From JAEUIE01 sp035430005 (GTDB lineage Bacteria > Planctomycetota > Planctomycetia > Gemmatales > HRBIN36): 64,000 bases of DNA. The DNA lies in assembly GCA_035430005.1 (NCBI GenBank), contig DAOMFV010000002.1, positions 1-64,000 on the forward strand, given 5' to 3'. A program made the translations under genes and the position numbers. The notes beneath the pieces were generated by a model that worked only from the letters and a program-made list of their open reading frames with translations, had not been told where the DNA came from and searched no databases. Positions 38,885-49,084 of this stretch are shown one piece after another. Position 1 is the first letter of the stretch; every line of letters starts with the position of its first letter.

Positions 38885-39456
38885 TGCCGTTTCTCCTGGT
38901 GTGCGATGGTTGCAGGGGCATAACCAAACCGTGCCGGCAAACTGATGCCCAGGGTCTTGGCCATCACTCCGATGATGGCGTTGTGATGTATGGTGTGACT
39001 CAAGACAAAAGCCAGTTCACGAGCAACGGTCGTCTCCAGATGCATCGGTGGGGCATTTGCATCAATCATGGCGCTCAGCCGTAGAGATTGCGAAAGATCA
39101 TCCTCAGTGAGATTGAGCACCTCACGTTGCAAACGGCGAATCGACTGAAGCGCAGCAAGCCTGCTGGTTTCGACCGATGTGCCCCGTTCTCGGTGATCGT
39201 AATTGAGCACGCCTGTCTCGATCGAAGCCAGCAGCGATTCGAGATGATCCAGGTTGTGTCGGAAATGCCCACCCAGGCTGGACGTCACTACTCCTACGGG
39301 AGCCTGCACATATTCAGCATCGCTGGTGTGCAGGAGGAGATCAGCCAACTGCTCGAAGACAGCAACTATGGATGAAGCAATCACTGGATGCTCATGCCCC
39401 TCAGCTTCCCAGCGGGTACGTTTAGGCATGCTCATCAATGTGGCGAGTGCTGTCAT
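38872..39456 (-). CDS. DinB-like metal-binding four-helix protein
   Basis: 194 aa. Three His at spaced helical positions (GGHFRHNLDHLE and LSHTIHHNAIIGVM) fit the DinB/YfiT fold that binds a divalent metal. Such proteins often act as thiol-S-transferases or have unknown substrates. First gene of the minus-strand DinB-NRDE-DedA group. Ribosome site weak. Confidence 0.75.
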   Translation of the reverse strand: MTALATLMSMPKRTRWEAEGHEHPVIASSIVAVFEQLADLLLHTSDAEYVQAPVGVVTSSLGGHFRHNLDHLESLLASIETGVLNYDHRERGTSVETSRLAALQSIRRLQREVLNLTEDDLSQSLRLSAMIDANAPPMHLETTVARELAFVLSHTIHHNAIIGVMAKTLGISLPARFGYAPATIAHQEKRQCVR

Positions 39457-39549
39457 AGAGAGGCTCTTTGCAGAATGAAAACAACATCTCTACGATGCAG
39501 CCTGTTGGAAGTGGTTACGCATTCGTACCAGTTTGCACATGATGTAACC

Positions 39550-39561
39550 ACTACCGGTAGT
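39550..39561. promoter_or_regulatory. 12-bp perfect palindrome in a divergent promoter region
   Basis: ACTACCGGTAGT lies between the divergent DinB-like and SDR genes, 36 bp upstream of the SDR start. A plausible operator; no binding protein can be named. Confidence 0.4.
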
Positions 39562-39597
39562 TGGCATCCAAGCGTTATCTAGTTCACGAAGGGCAAC

Positions 39598-40347
39598 ATG
39601 AAAACTACACGAGTAGCCTTGATCACCGGCAGCGGTAAACGACGAGTCGGTTCGGTTGTCGCTGAATCACTGGCCAAGCAGGGATATGACATCGCTGTCC
39701 ACTATCGCAGCTCTGCTCAGGAAGCTGAGGAGACAATTGGTCTACTTCGTCGGCATGGAGTACAGGCTCATGCCTTCCAGGCAGACTTGACTCAAGAAGA
39801 AGCAGTCCATGCCATGATGGCTGCTATCCTGAAGCGATTTGGCAGAATCGATGTGCTTGTCAACGCCGCTGCGGCCTGGAAAAGCAAGCCGCTAGAAGCT
39901 GTGACTGCCACTGACGTTCGCAACTACTTTGAGACTAACACGCTCGGAACCTTCCTGTGTAGTCAACAGGCAGGGCTTGCCATGGTGAAGCAATCGACAG
40001 GCGGTTCGATCATCCTCATTGGCGACTGGGCCTGTGAGCGACCTTACTTGAACTATGCTGCGTACTTCCCATCAAAAGGGGCTATTCCGACTCTGACAAG
40101 AACGCTGGCAGTAGAACTGGGAACCAGGAACCCGGCTATTCGAGTGAACTGCATCTTGCCAGGCCCGGTCATGCTTCCGCCTGATTTGCCCCAGGCTGAG
40201 AAGGACGAAGCTATCAATGCCACGCTGGTGAAACGGGAAGGTCAGCCTGAAAACATTGCCCAGGCTGTCTCTTTCCTGATTGACAATGATTTCGTCACGG
40301 GCGTGTGCCTGCCTGTCGATGGAGGAAGGACGATTTACGCGCCATGA
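39598..40347 (+). CDS. Short-chain dehydrogenase, pteridine-reductase-like
   Basis: 249 aa. It opens ALITGSGKRRVGSVVAESLA, like folate/pteridine reductases of the SDR class, where RR replaces part of the usual glycine motif. NAAAAWKSKPLE, YAAYFPSKGAI (YxxxK variant) and VTGVCLPVDGGRTIY follow. It reduces a carbonyl or pterin with NAD(P)H; the substrate is inference. First gene of a six-gene operon, overlapping the next by ATGA. Confidence 0.85.
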   Translation: MKTTRVALITGSGKRRVGSVVAESLAKQGYDIAVHYRSSAQEAEETIGLLRRHGVQAHAFQADLTQEEAVHAMMAAILKRFGRIDVLVNAAAAWKSKPLEAVTATDVRNYFETNTLGTFLCSQQAGLAMVKQSTGGSIILIGDWACERPYLNYAAYFPSKGAIPTLTRTLAVELGTRNPAIRVNCILPGPVMLPPDLPQAEKDEAINATLVKREGQPENIAQAVSFLIDNDFVTGVCLPVDGGRTIYAP

Positions 40348-40559
40348 TCATTGCATCAGTTATCTTGCTGTTGATTGGTTTGTATTTGGGAGTCGGCCTG
40401 CTCTTTGGCCTGACATTTATCACCTGGGGTTTGGAACGTTTGGATCATGCCTGTAAAGGCACCTCCTGGCTTTTCCGTTTCCTGTTACTACCCGGCTCCA
40501 TCGCTTTGTGGCCCTGGCTGGCACATCGCTGGATGCAGATGAAGGATGTAACATCATGA
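40344..40559 (+). CDS. Small two-helix membrane protein (71 aa)
   Basis: Starts MIIASVILLLIGLYLGVGLLFGL and carries a second hydrophobic stretch (LLLPGSIALWPWLA) ending HRWMQMKDVTS. The ATG overlaps the SDR stop as ATGA. Likely an accessory subunit of the membrane redox complex encoded downstream (inference from position). Confidence 0.72.
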   Translation: MIIASVILLLIGLYLGVGLLFGLTFITWGLERLDHACKGTSWLFRFLLLPGSIALWPWLAHRWMQMKDVTS

Positions 40560-40666
40560 CCCACCGTCATCGAAAGTGGCACTCGTTTGCCTGGTTGATC
40601 CTGACTCCTCTCGCCTGGCTCAGCATCGCATGGGTAATCACTCAACGGTGGAGTAACAGCCCATGA
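40556..40666 (+). CDS. Single-helix membrane microprotein (36 aa)
   Basis: MTHRHRKWHSFAWLILTPL then AWLSIAWVITQRWSNSP: a basic His-rich start and one hydrophobic helix. It overlaps both neighbours by ATGA (start 40556 over the preceding stop, stop over the next start at 40663). The overlaps strongly suggest it is translated and coupled. Confidence 0.65.
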   Translation: MTHRHRKWHSFAWLILTPLAWLSIAWVITQRWSNSP

Positions 40667-41331
40667 GTTTGCAGTATGCTCCCATCAAGTGGAACCGGAA
40701 TAAGCTGATCTACGATGGCATCATTTTATTGGGCATCGTTCTCTATCTCAGTAGCTTCATGCTCATCGGCAGACTGTTCTGGACGGGCAGTATCGAAGTC
40801 TTGCTGATTAGGGCGCTGGGCACTTGTGCTTTGCTCATGCTTCATGTCGTGCTTTGCATCGGCCCCCTGGCTCGATTCGATGTCCGCTTCTTGCCGGTGC
40901 TTTACAACCGTAGACATCTCGGTGTAGCCACCTTTCTGATCGGACTAGCTCATGGGCTACTCTCGTTCGGCTACTACCATGGATTCGGTGTCGAGAATCC
41001 GTTCATCTCCATGCTCACCAGCAACACCAACTACTTATCTTTGGCAGCATTTCCGTTTGAGATACTGGGGGGGATCGCACTGGTCATACTTTTCCTGATG
41101 GCTGCCACCAGCCATGACTTCTGGCTCAAGAACCTATCGCCGGGAGTGTGGAAGGGACTGCACATGCTGATATACCCAGCCTATGTGCTGTTGATCTGGC
41201 ATGTGGCACTGGGAGCATTGCAGTCGGAGGGAAGCTGGCTCTATCCATCACTGCTGGCACTGGGAGTAGCACTGGTAACAGGACTGCATCTGCTGGCAGG
41301 TTGTCGTGAACGAAATCGAGAAACCACATGA
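40663..41331 (+). CDS. Ferric-reductase-like transmembrane cytochrome
   Basis: 222 aa with about six helices. Paired helix His residues (LMLHVVLCIGP, FLIGLAHGLLSFGYYHG and GLHMLIYPAYVLLIWHVALG) are the expected heme b ligands of the ferric-reductase/MsrQ-like family. No flavin- or NAD-binding domain is attached, so it needs partners; the following Rieske protein and the leading SDR are candidates. Coupled by ATGA on both sides. Confidence 0.82.
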   Translation: MSLQYAPIKWNRNKLIYDGIILLGIVLYLSSFMLIGRLFWTGSIEVLLIRALGTCALLMLHVVLCIGPLARFDVRFLPVLYNRRHLGVATFLIGLAHGLLSFGYYHGFGVENPFISMLTSNTNYLSLAAFPFEILGGIALVILFLMAATSHDFWLKNLSPGVWKGLHMLIYPAYVLLIWHVALGALQSEGSWLYPSLLALGVALVTGLHLLAGCRERNRETT

Positions 41332-41705
41332 CCAATACATGGATTGAAGCTGGAACCGTCGACGAAATAGCCAACTGTCGGGCCAAGATAGTCTGTCTGC
41401 CAGGCCGGGAACGAGTCGCTGTCTTCAAGTACGATGGCAAGGTCTCAGCGGTGACCAATGTCTGCAAACACCAGGGTGGCCCCCTTAGTGAGGGGAAGGT
41501 CATCAAGGGCTGTATCACCTGCCCGTGGCATGGCTGGGATTATCGTGCTGAAGATGGGTGTGCTCCACCCCCGTTTATCGAAAAGCTAGTGACGTATCAG
41601 GTAAAGGTGGAGAATCGGCGCATTCTGTTGAATACAGTGCCGTTACCCGCAGGCACCAGAGTAGAACCAGCCACGTTTGAGGAGTCCGAACATGAAGCCA
41701 GATGA
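41328..41705 (+). CDS. Rieske [2Fe-2S] ferredoxin-like protein
   Basis: 125 aa. Cluster ligands Cys46/His48 (CKHQGG) and Cys65/His68 (CPWHGW) in a single Rieske fold without a signal peptide. It carries one electron, probably to or from the membrane cytochrome encoded just before it. It overlaps that gene by ATGA and the next by 14 nt. Confidence 0.92.
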   Translation: MTNTWIEAGTVDEIANCRAKIVCLPGRERVAVFKYDGKVSAVTNVCKHQGGPLSEGKVIKGCITCPWHGWDYRAEDGCAPPPFIEKLVTYQVKVENRRILLNTVPLPAGTRVEPATFEESEHEAR

Positions 41706-42438
41706 TTTCTTCATCGGATGGTTGCCGACGCCGGCTCGCTACACACAATTCTTGAGACCGATCATTCTCGCTGCCTTGTTTACCTTCCTCGGAATCGGGT
41801 TGCTTGTGCCTTCAAGTCAACAATCGACTGGCTCAGCCCAGTGGAACGAAGGCGATGAGGTCACCCTTACCGGTACTGTGGACATGCTTCCGTACGCAAT
41901 TCTTCGGGTTCAGGATCAGAAACTCGGCAACAAGACCGTCTTCGTTGTCGAAATGGGAAAACAGGGCTCTCATGCACGATTGGCTGCGTATCAGAATCAG
42001 TCCGTATCACTTCGTGGAGCCTTGCTGCATCGTGACGAACGGTGGATGCTAGAATTAGCGGATGAACCTAATTCGATTCAGGCAAAACCTAGCGTGCAAG
42101 CTATCCCACGACCTGCATTACATTCGCTAGGCACGCAGACACTCCGTGGTGAAATCGTTGATTCCAAGTGCTATCTGGGTGCCATGAAGCCCGGCGGCGG
42201 GAAGACGCATAAGGCCTGTGCTGTGCTTTGTCTTAAAGGTGGCATCCCTCCGATGTTTGTCACCAGAGATGCGCAGATGTTTGAAACCTACTATCTTCTG
42301 ACGTCCATTGATGGATCAGCTCTATCAGCTGATTGTTATTCCTACGTTGGTGACCGAATCGAAGTGCAGGGACAGGTAGAACAGCAGGGAGATCTGAAAC
42401 TGCTCCGATTAGATGCTCAGAACATCCGGCGACGATAG
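41692..42438 (+). CDS. Membrane-anchored protein with OB-like and Cys-containing regions
   Basis: 248 aa from MKPDDFFIGWLPTPARYTQF, with GGAG just upstream. One N-terminal helix (PIILAALFTFLGIGLLVPSS), then a beta-rich region (VTLTGTVDMLPYAILRV, VSLRGALLHRDE) and a block DSKCYLGAMKPGGGKTHKACAVLCLKGGIPPMFV with three Cys, which recurs in proteins of unknown function in redox operons. Last gene of the operon. Metal or heme binding by the KTHKACAVLC stretch is only a guess. Confidence 0.7.
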   Translation: MKPDDFFIGWLPTPARYTQFLRPIILAALFTFLGIGLLVPSSQQSTGSAQWNEGDEVTLTGTVDMLPYAILRVQDQKLGNKTVFVVEMGKQGSHARLAAYQNQSVSLRGALLHRDERWMLELADEPNSIQAKPSVQAIPRPALHSLGTQTLRGEIVDSKCYLGAMKPGGGKTHKACAVLCLKGGIPPMFVTRDAQMFETYYLLTSIDGSALSADCYSYVGDRIEVQGQVEQQGDLKLLRLDAQNIRRR

Positions 42439-42456
42439 AGCTGGCAGCAAAAACGA

Positions 42457-42483
42457 AAACAGGGAGCCCAATGCTCCCTGTTT
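42457..42483. terminator. Bidirectional terminator between convergent genes
   Basis: Perfect 11-bp stem AAACAGGGAGC/GCTCCCTGTTT around CCAAT, with A-rich and T-rich flanks. It serves the plus-strand redox operon and the minus-strand DoxX gene. Confidence 0.8.
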
Positions 42484-42500
42484 AACGTCTAACCCATCAC

Positions 42501-42968
42501 TTACCGCTTGATCCACTGGAGCAGCGTCTTTCGATGGATTAGCACCAGCATGCTGGAGCCCAGGGCAACGATTAGTGCGAGACCAAAAAGCAACCCGCCA
42601 TCACCTTGACCAGTCGATGGATTGACAATGACGAATCCTAACCAGGTGAGGTGTGAGACAATCGCTCCTCCAATCGTCCCCAGGGCCAGGAGAGCGCCAT
42701 AGGCAACGGTTCGTGGAATGAGAAGCAAGATCACGGCCAGCAGTTCCATAATTCCCACCATGGTCGCAGCAGGCCTGCCACCCAATGGACCAAAGATCAC
42801 CTGAGTCTCTGGAGCGTATGTGAACTTGAAGAAAAGAGTCTGGGCAAGGATCGCAGCGACTCCCAGTCGGCAGAGCCAGGAAATAATCAACTTTGGCTTT
42901 GTCAGACCACAGGAACAGAGGTGTTGTTTCTTTTCCACCGAACAGCTCTGCATAGTTAGTGCGTGCAT
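42501..42968 (-). CDS. DoxX-like membrane protein
   Basis: 155 aa, four helices, with FFKFTYAPETQVIFGPLGGRPAATMVGIMELLAVILLLIPR typical of DoxX-like proteins. A Cys-rich N-terminus (MQSCSVEKKQHLCSCG) precedes the first helix. DoxX proteins are linked to thiol and oxidative stress or quinone chemistry. Divergent from a sigma-54 activator gene. Confidence 0.78.
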   Translation of the reverse strand: MHALTMQSCSVEKKQHLCSCGLTKPKLIISWLCRLGVAAILAQTLFFKFTYAPETQVIFGPLGGRPAATMVGIMELLAVILLLIPRTVAYGALLALGTIGGAIVSHLTWLGFVIVNPSTGQGDGGLLFGLALIVALGSSMLVLIHRKTLLQWIKR

Positions 42969-43056
42969 GTAAGCAGTCTCCAGATAGAATGGTACTCATT
43001 GAAACGACCATTCTTATGGATGATGCTGCACCCCCATCCGTCACAGAAAGTTCGTC

Positions 43057-44943
<1,887 letters not shown>

Positions 44944-44976
44944 TTAACACTGTTTCACCCACGATATATCGGAGGC

Positions 44977-45009
44977 CCCACGAAATGCCGTGGGAGGCTG
45001 CTTCGTGGG
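44977..45009 (+). terminator. Alternative hairpins after the regulator gene
   Basis: CCCACG (44977-44982) can pair with CGTGGG (44989-44994). The longer CCCACGAA (44977-44984) can instead pair with TTCGTGGG (45002-45009). The two are mutually exclusive. No clean T-run follows, so termination is uncertain. Confidence 0.4.
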
Positions 45010-45100
45010 CAATGAACTTATTTTGACCCCTAACTATTTACTGCAACTCATCCCTTTCACTTGCAACCACTTAGGACAAACGAAGGAATCATTTGGATGA

Positions 45101-45117
45101 TTGGCACGCGGCTCGCT
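45101..45117 (+). promoter_or_regulatory. Sigma-54 promoter of the STAS/ECF-sigma operon
   Basis: TTGGCACGCGGCTCGCT matches TTGGCACG-N4-TTGCT with a single mismatch and has the exact GG-N10-GC spacing. It lies 35 bp before the STAS start codon. Two TGCAAC repeats 20 bp apart (45042 and 45062) upstream could be activator sites. Confidence 0.75.
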
Positions 45118-45151
45118 TTATTGCTTTCCATCACGGAAAGGAAGCGAGTGC

Positions 45152-45421
45152 ATGCTAAGGATCACGCAGAAACCGAGCGAACGAGGAACTCTCCTCCGTC
45201 TGGAAGGCAAGCTCTTGGCCCCCTGGGTTCATGAGCTGGAACAATGCCTGCAGGCTCACTCAGCTCAGTCGCCGATCCTGCTTGATCTTGCTGCCTTGTC
45301 CTTTTCTGATCAAGCAGGTCTGCGTTGTCTTCGGAAAGCCTTGGAACAAGGCATCCAGCTCGTGGCCTGTTCGGCGTATCTGCAAACACTCTTAGGGAGC
45401 GACCGCACATGTCAACTTTGA
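45152..45421 (+). CDS. STAS-domain protein (anti-anti-sigma-like)
   Basis: 89 aa STAS fold: LLRLEGKLLAPWVHELEQCL, then ILLDLAALSFSDQAGLRCLRKAL. The usual phosphorylatable Ser of DSAG is replaced (SDQAGL), so classical switch-kinase control is unlikely. It overlaps the ECF sigma gene by 13 nt, pointing to translational coupling and possibly to control of that sigma factor (inference). Confidence 0.75.
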   Translation: MLRITQKPSERGTLLRLEGKLLAPWVHELEQCLQAHSAQSPILLDLAALSFSDQAGLRCLRKALEQGIQLVACSAYLQTLLGSDRTCQL

Positions 45422-46020
45422 ACTGGAACCTGTTCGTCAATTCAAACGAAGTAACCACCGAAGCTGATCTGTTGATCTCCCTTCATGAAGGTAACCAGCA
45501 AGCATTTGCCAAGATGATTGAACAGCATACTCCACGTCTCCTGGCCACCGCCCGCCGGTTTCTTCGCTCTGAAGATGATTGCCAGGATGCTCTTCAAGAA
45601 GCTTTTCTTTCAGCTTACAAGGGCCTGGCCAGCTTCCAGGGCCAAAGCCAACTGGGTACCTGGCTGCATCGCATTGTAGTCAATGCATGTCTTATGAAGT
45701 TACGCAAGCAATCACGTCGTTCGATGCTGCCTCTCGATGATCTTCTGCCTGACCAGGGAGATGTAGCCGCTTTGGTTGCTGATAATGTCGAAGCAGATCC
45801 CCTCGAACGTGATGAACAGTATGAACTCGTTCACCGTTATCTGCGTGAATTGCCTGACAGCTATCGAGAGATCATTCTTCTTCGTAACATCGAAGAGCGA
45901 AGTACGGAAGAAGTAGCGACACGACTGGGTATCACCGCCGGTGCTGTCAAAACTCGACTTCATCGCGCTCACCAGGCACTTAAGTCCGTCATGGTTCACC
46001 AGGCTGAATTGGTCTGCTGA
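45409..46020 (+). CDS. ECF-type RNA polymerase sigma factor
   Basis: 203 aa. Region 2 (ARRFLRSEDDCQDALQEAFLSAYKGLASFQGQSQLGTWLHRIVVN) and region 4 (YREIILLRNIEERSTEEVATRLGITAGAVKTRLHRAHQAL) are intact. It has an unusual 30-residue N-terminal lead before EADLLISLHEGNQQAF. No zinc-finger anti-sigma gene follows. Transcription probably starts from the sigma-54 promoter at 45101. Confidence 0.93.
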   Translation: MSTLNWNLFVNSNEVTTEADLLISLHEGNQQAFAKMIEQHTPRLLATARRFLRSEDDCQDALQEAFLSAYKGLASFQGQSQLGTWLHRIVVNACLMKLRKQSRRSMLPLDDLLPDQGDVAALVADNVEADPLERDEQYELVHRYLRELPDSYREIILLRNIEERSTEEVATRLGITAGAVKTRLHRAHQALKSVMVHQAELVC

Positions 46021-46030
46021 TCCACTGGCA

Positions 46031-46635
46031 CTACTTTGTACGAAGGCTTGCTAATTCCGCTTCGAGTTCGACAATCCGGGACTGCAAGCGATTGATGACT
46101 GGTTCCAACTGTTCTTGAGAGAACCTCTTATGAATATGCTGGGGACAGTTGATATCCCATGCCTCAATGGTGAAAAGGATAGCCCGTTCGACTTTCCCCG
46201 GATACTGCGGGTCACGCAGCTTCTGTTCTAGATCGGCATCGCCTTCGATGACCCTGGCAGTCCCCAGAGCTTAACTCGACGGCTGTTTGCATAGTCCATG
46301 AGAAAGATAAAAGCTTTCGGATTCTCAGAGAGGTTGCCCAGCGTGATGTATTGCCGATTTCCACCGAAGTCAGCGAAACCCAATGTATGCTCATCAATGG
46401 CTTTCAGAAACCCAGGTGAGCCACCTCTATACTGGATGTATGGCTGCCCTTCAGCATTGGCAGTCCCCAGGTAAAACATGTCCAGCCCGGCCAAAAATTC
46501 GGTCAGGTCCGAGGTGACGGTCGTTTGCCACCCGCCGGACTGTTCCATCCGGGCGTAGCTTTTCCGGGAACCCTTCTGGGATTGAATCGCCTTGACAGCA
46601 GGTGTGAAAGCGATGTCGCTGGAGGAGTGCCTCAT
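46031..46635 (-). pseudogene. Pyridoxamine-5-phosphate-oxidase-like flavin protein with frameshift
   Basis: From MRHSSSDIAFTPAV through FYLGTANAEGQPYIQYRGGSPGFLKAID and RQYITLGNLSENPKAFIFLMDYANSRRVKLWG the frame matches the PNPOx-like family. At about 46268 one base is missing: the current frame ends GLPGSSKAMPI, while the next frame continues correctly with TARVIEGDADLEQKLRD and ends at TAG 46031-46033 after a coiled-coil-like tail (LEPVINRLQSRIVELEAELASLR). Either a recent mutation or a sequencing error. Confidence 0.8.
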
Positions 46636-46714
46636 CGAATAGCCTCTTTTGAGCACGTCTCGGGCATGTTAAGTAGAGAACAGTAGTCGAACTACGCCGG
46701 GGGCGGTTAGAGAG

Positions 46715-47650
46715 TTACTTGACGTGCTTCCCAAGGAACTCACGCATCAGCCTGGCGATCTCATCGCCATTTGTTTCCAAGGCAAAGTGACCGGCGTCGA
46801 GTAAATGGTACTCGATCCTTTTCAGATCATTCTTGTACGGCTCGGCACCGGCTACAGGAAAGATCTGATCGTGTTTGCCCCAAACAATCAGCACCGGTGG
46901 CTGGTACTTGCGGAAGTACTCCCGCCACTTCGGATACAACGGTGGGTTGCTGCAGTAACTCAGGAACAGGTCGAGTTGTATGTCGGCATTGCCTTCGCGA
47001 TCGAGCAGGTACTGGTCCGTGGTCCAGGCGTCGGGCGACAATAATTCGGTGTTCCTGACCCCGTGCGTGTACTGCCATTTGGTCGCTTCGAGCTTCGTGA
47101 AACCCCGGAGTGCGTCCCGCTTCTCCTTGCTCGCAGGCTCCTTCCAATACGCCTTGAGCGGCTTCCAGAAGTCGTTGTCGAGCCCCTCGTCATAAGCATT
47201 ACCGTTCTGCACCACGATGGCTGTGACTCGGTCCGGGTGTTTCACGGCGAGCCGGTAACCGACAGGTGCGCCGTAATCCTGGACGTAAAGGGTGTACCTC
47301 TTCAGGTCCAATTTCTCGGTAAACTTCTCGACGACATCGGCCAGTGTGTCGAAGGTGTAAGTAAACTTGTCACGGGCTGGCATCGAACTCTGCCCGAAGC
47401 CGGGGTAGTCCGGGGCTATCACTCGATACTTGTCTGCCAGTTGGGGGATCAAATTGCGGAACATCTGCGAACTGGTCGGGAAACCATGCAGCAACAACAC
47501 GACAGGAGCATCCTTCGGGCCAGCTTCGCGATAGAAGATGTCCAGGTCGCCGACCTTCACCGACTTGTGTAGAGTCTTCGGCGGTTCGACCGCAGCAGTC
47601 GTGGTCAGGGTAGTGGCCAAGCCGGCCAGAATCAGTGCAGTACGAAACAT
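46715..47650 (-). CDS. Secreted alpha/beta hydrolase, epoxide-hydrolase/dehalogenase-like
   Basis: 311 aa. Signal peptide (ALILAGLATTLTTTAA), oxyanion motif LLLHGFPTSS, nucleophile Asp125 in YVQDYGAPVG, and catalytic His in LLDAGHFALET. The Asp nucleophile separates it from esterases and points to epoxide or haloalkane hydrolysis (family knowledge). GC content appears higher than its neighbours, a hint of transfer. No operon partner overlaps it. Confidence 0.88.
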   Translation of the reverse strand: MFRTALILAGLATTLTTTAAVEPPKTLHKSVKVGDLDIFYREAGPKDAPVVLLLHGFPTSSQMFRNLIPQLADKYRVIAPDYPGFGQSSMPARDKFTYTFDTLADVVEKFTEKLDLKRYTLYVQDYGAPVGYRLAVKHPDRVTAIVVQNGNAYDEGLDNDFWKPLKAYWKEPASKEKRDALRGFTKLEATKWQYTHGVRNTELLSPDAWTTDQYLLDREGNADIQLDLFLSYCSNPPLYPKWREYFRKYQPPVLIVWGKHDQIFPVAGAEPYKNDLKRIEYHLLDAGHFALETNGDEIARLMREFLGKHVK

Positions 47651-47689
47651 GAGTCGTTCTCCGAATGTGTGTTGAAATTGAGTCGAGAG

Positions 47690-48178
47690 TTACTTCAAGT
47701 CGGGGATGCCAGGGTGGTCCGATGGACGCGGCCCAGGAGCTGGCCAGAAGAAGGTTCGATCAGATTCGGTCATTGCCAGATCGTTGATGCTTGCTTCCCG
47801 CCGGCGCATCAAGCCTCGATTGTCAAACTCCCAAAGTTCGTTGCCATAGCTTCGGAACCATTGGCCAGAGGCATCATGCCATTCGTATCGGAAGCGAACA
47901 GCAATACGATCATCGGAAAAAGCCCAGAGTGCCTTCACCAGGCGATAATCCAATTCACGTTCCCATTTATGTGCCAGGAACGCCCTAATCTCCGCTCGCC
48001 CTCGCGGGAATACATTGCGATTACGCCAGACAGAGTCCTCAGAGTAGGCCAATGCAACACGTTCCGGGTCACGAGAGTTCCATGCATCTTCAGCCAGACG
48101 TACTTTGCGAATGGCACTTTCCAAAGTGAACGGCGGGGTAATAGGTAAGGTCGAAGGAGTACAGTCGAGGGGCTTCAT
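47690..48178 (-). CDS. DUF1348/NTF2-like protein
   Basis: 162 aa. LESAIRKVRLAEDAWNSRDPERVALAYSEDSVWRNRNVFPRGRAEIRAFLAHKWERELDYRLVK and the closing FFWPAPGPRPSDHPGIPDLK match the DUF1348 group of NTF2-like proteins, whose function is unknown. Start at MKPLDCTPS with TGAGGT upstream. 39 nt separate it from the hydrolase gene, so a shared transcript is possible. Confidence 0.85.
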   Translation of the reverse strand: MKPLDCTPSTLPITPPFTLESAIRKVRLAEDAWNSRDPERVALAYSEDSVWRNRNVFPRGRAEIRAFLAHKWERELDYRLVKALWAFSDDRIAVRFRYEWHDASGQWFRSYGNELWEFDNRGLMRRREASINDLAMTESDRTFFWPAPGPRPSDHPGIPDLK

Positions 48179-48327
48179 CGTGAGATACCTCATATTGAGG
48201 AGAATCAATTCACTAAGCTTGAGCCACCGCAGCCCAGTCTGCGGTTAAGCCAAAAACAATCAAATGGTCTGACGATCGAGATGAGCCAAGGAACCAATAT
48301 TGCCAGAGATGCGGCAGTTCGCTTCAA

Positions 48328-48873
48328 TTAGTTGACCTTCAACTCTGCTGCTTTTGGAAAGTCGATGTCAGTACCCGCTACCTGATTGAAGTAATTCGTA
48401 AAGATGTTGAGGGCCACGTTTGCAACAACTTCTGCAATGATGCCATCATCGAAGCCTGCCTTGCGCACAGTTTCGATATCAGCATCGTTGATTTGCCCCT
48501 TCTGGCTAACGATTCGCCGAGCAAAGTTCAGAAGCACACTTGTCTGAGGATCGATCGCTTGCCCCACTCGGCTATCCAGGATTTGATCCGGCGTTAATCC
48601 AACCATCTTGCCAATGGTGGAGTGAGCAGCCAGACAATAGTCGCACTGGTTTTCCTGACCAACAGCCAGGGCAATCTGCTCCCGAATCTTGGCGGAGAGC
48701 TTGCCATGACTAAGTGAGCCACTGAATTGCAAGTAGCCGTCAAGCACAGCAGGAGAGGTAGCCATGGCGCGAGTCATATTGGGAACTAGACCGAGCTTGC
48801 CTTTCACAGCTTCGAGAAGTTCCTTGGACTTGCCGACTGCGGATTCCGGGGCGATTTGAGTAATGCGTGACAT
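48328..48873 (-). CDS. Carboxymuconolactone-decarboxylase/AhpD-like protein
   Basis: 181 aa. The helical AhpD-like fold carries the redox motif ENQCDYCLAAHSTIGK (CxxC followed by His), characteristic of peroxidase-related AhpD proteins. REQIALAVGQ precedes it. It probably reduces peroxides or a peroxiredoxin partner. It is divergent from a sigma-54 activator and has a sigma-54-like sequence upstream. Confidence 0.88.
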   Translation of the reverse strand: MSRITQIAPESAVGKSKELLEAVKGKLGLVPNMTRAMATSPAVLDGYLQFSGSLSHGKLSAKIREQIALAVGQENQCDYCLAAHSTIGKMVGLTPDQILDSRVGQAIDPQTSVLLNFARRIVSQKGQINDADIETVRKAGFDDGIIAEVVANVALNIFTNYFNQVAGTDIDFPKAAELKVN

Positions 48874-48937
48874 TGACACATACCTTTCAGTTTGATCGTA
48901 ACTGCATCAGACAATCTGACGCTGATGAAGATGATTA

Positions 48938-48954
48938 ATCACATTCCGTGCCAA
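48938..48954 (-). promoter_or_regulatory. Possible sigma-54 promoter of the AhpD-like gene
   Basis: On the minus strand TTGGCACGGAATGTGAT: a perfect -24 element but a weak -12 element (GTGA for TTGC). It lies 65 nt before the start codon and faces the activator gene across the intergenic region. Confidence 0.4.
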
Positions 48955-49022
48955 ATGTCGTAATGGACGCAAGAGACTGCAAGTAAAGGACATACACAAA
49001 TCATCTTCATCCAATGGAATCA

Positions 49023-49076
49023 CGATATTTCGTAATATCACGAATTATCGTAGGCCATTGGCGATATTTCGTAATA
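49023..49076. promoter_or_regulatory. Twin CGATATTTCGTAATA repeats, candidate enhancer sites
   Basis: Two identical 15-bp copies (49023-49037 and 49062-49076), 39 bp apart, with partly palindromic TACGATAATTCGTGA sequence between them on the minus strand. They sit just before the activator gene and 70-120 bp upstream of the possible AhpD promoter, a normal enhancer distance. Confidence 0.55.
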
Positions 49077-49084
49077 GTAGATGC

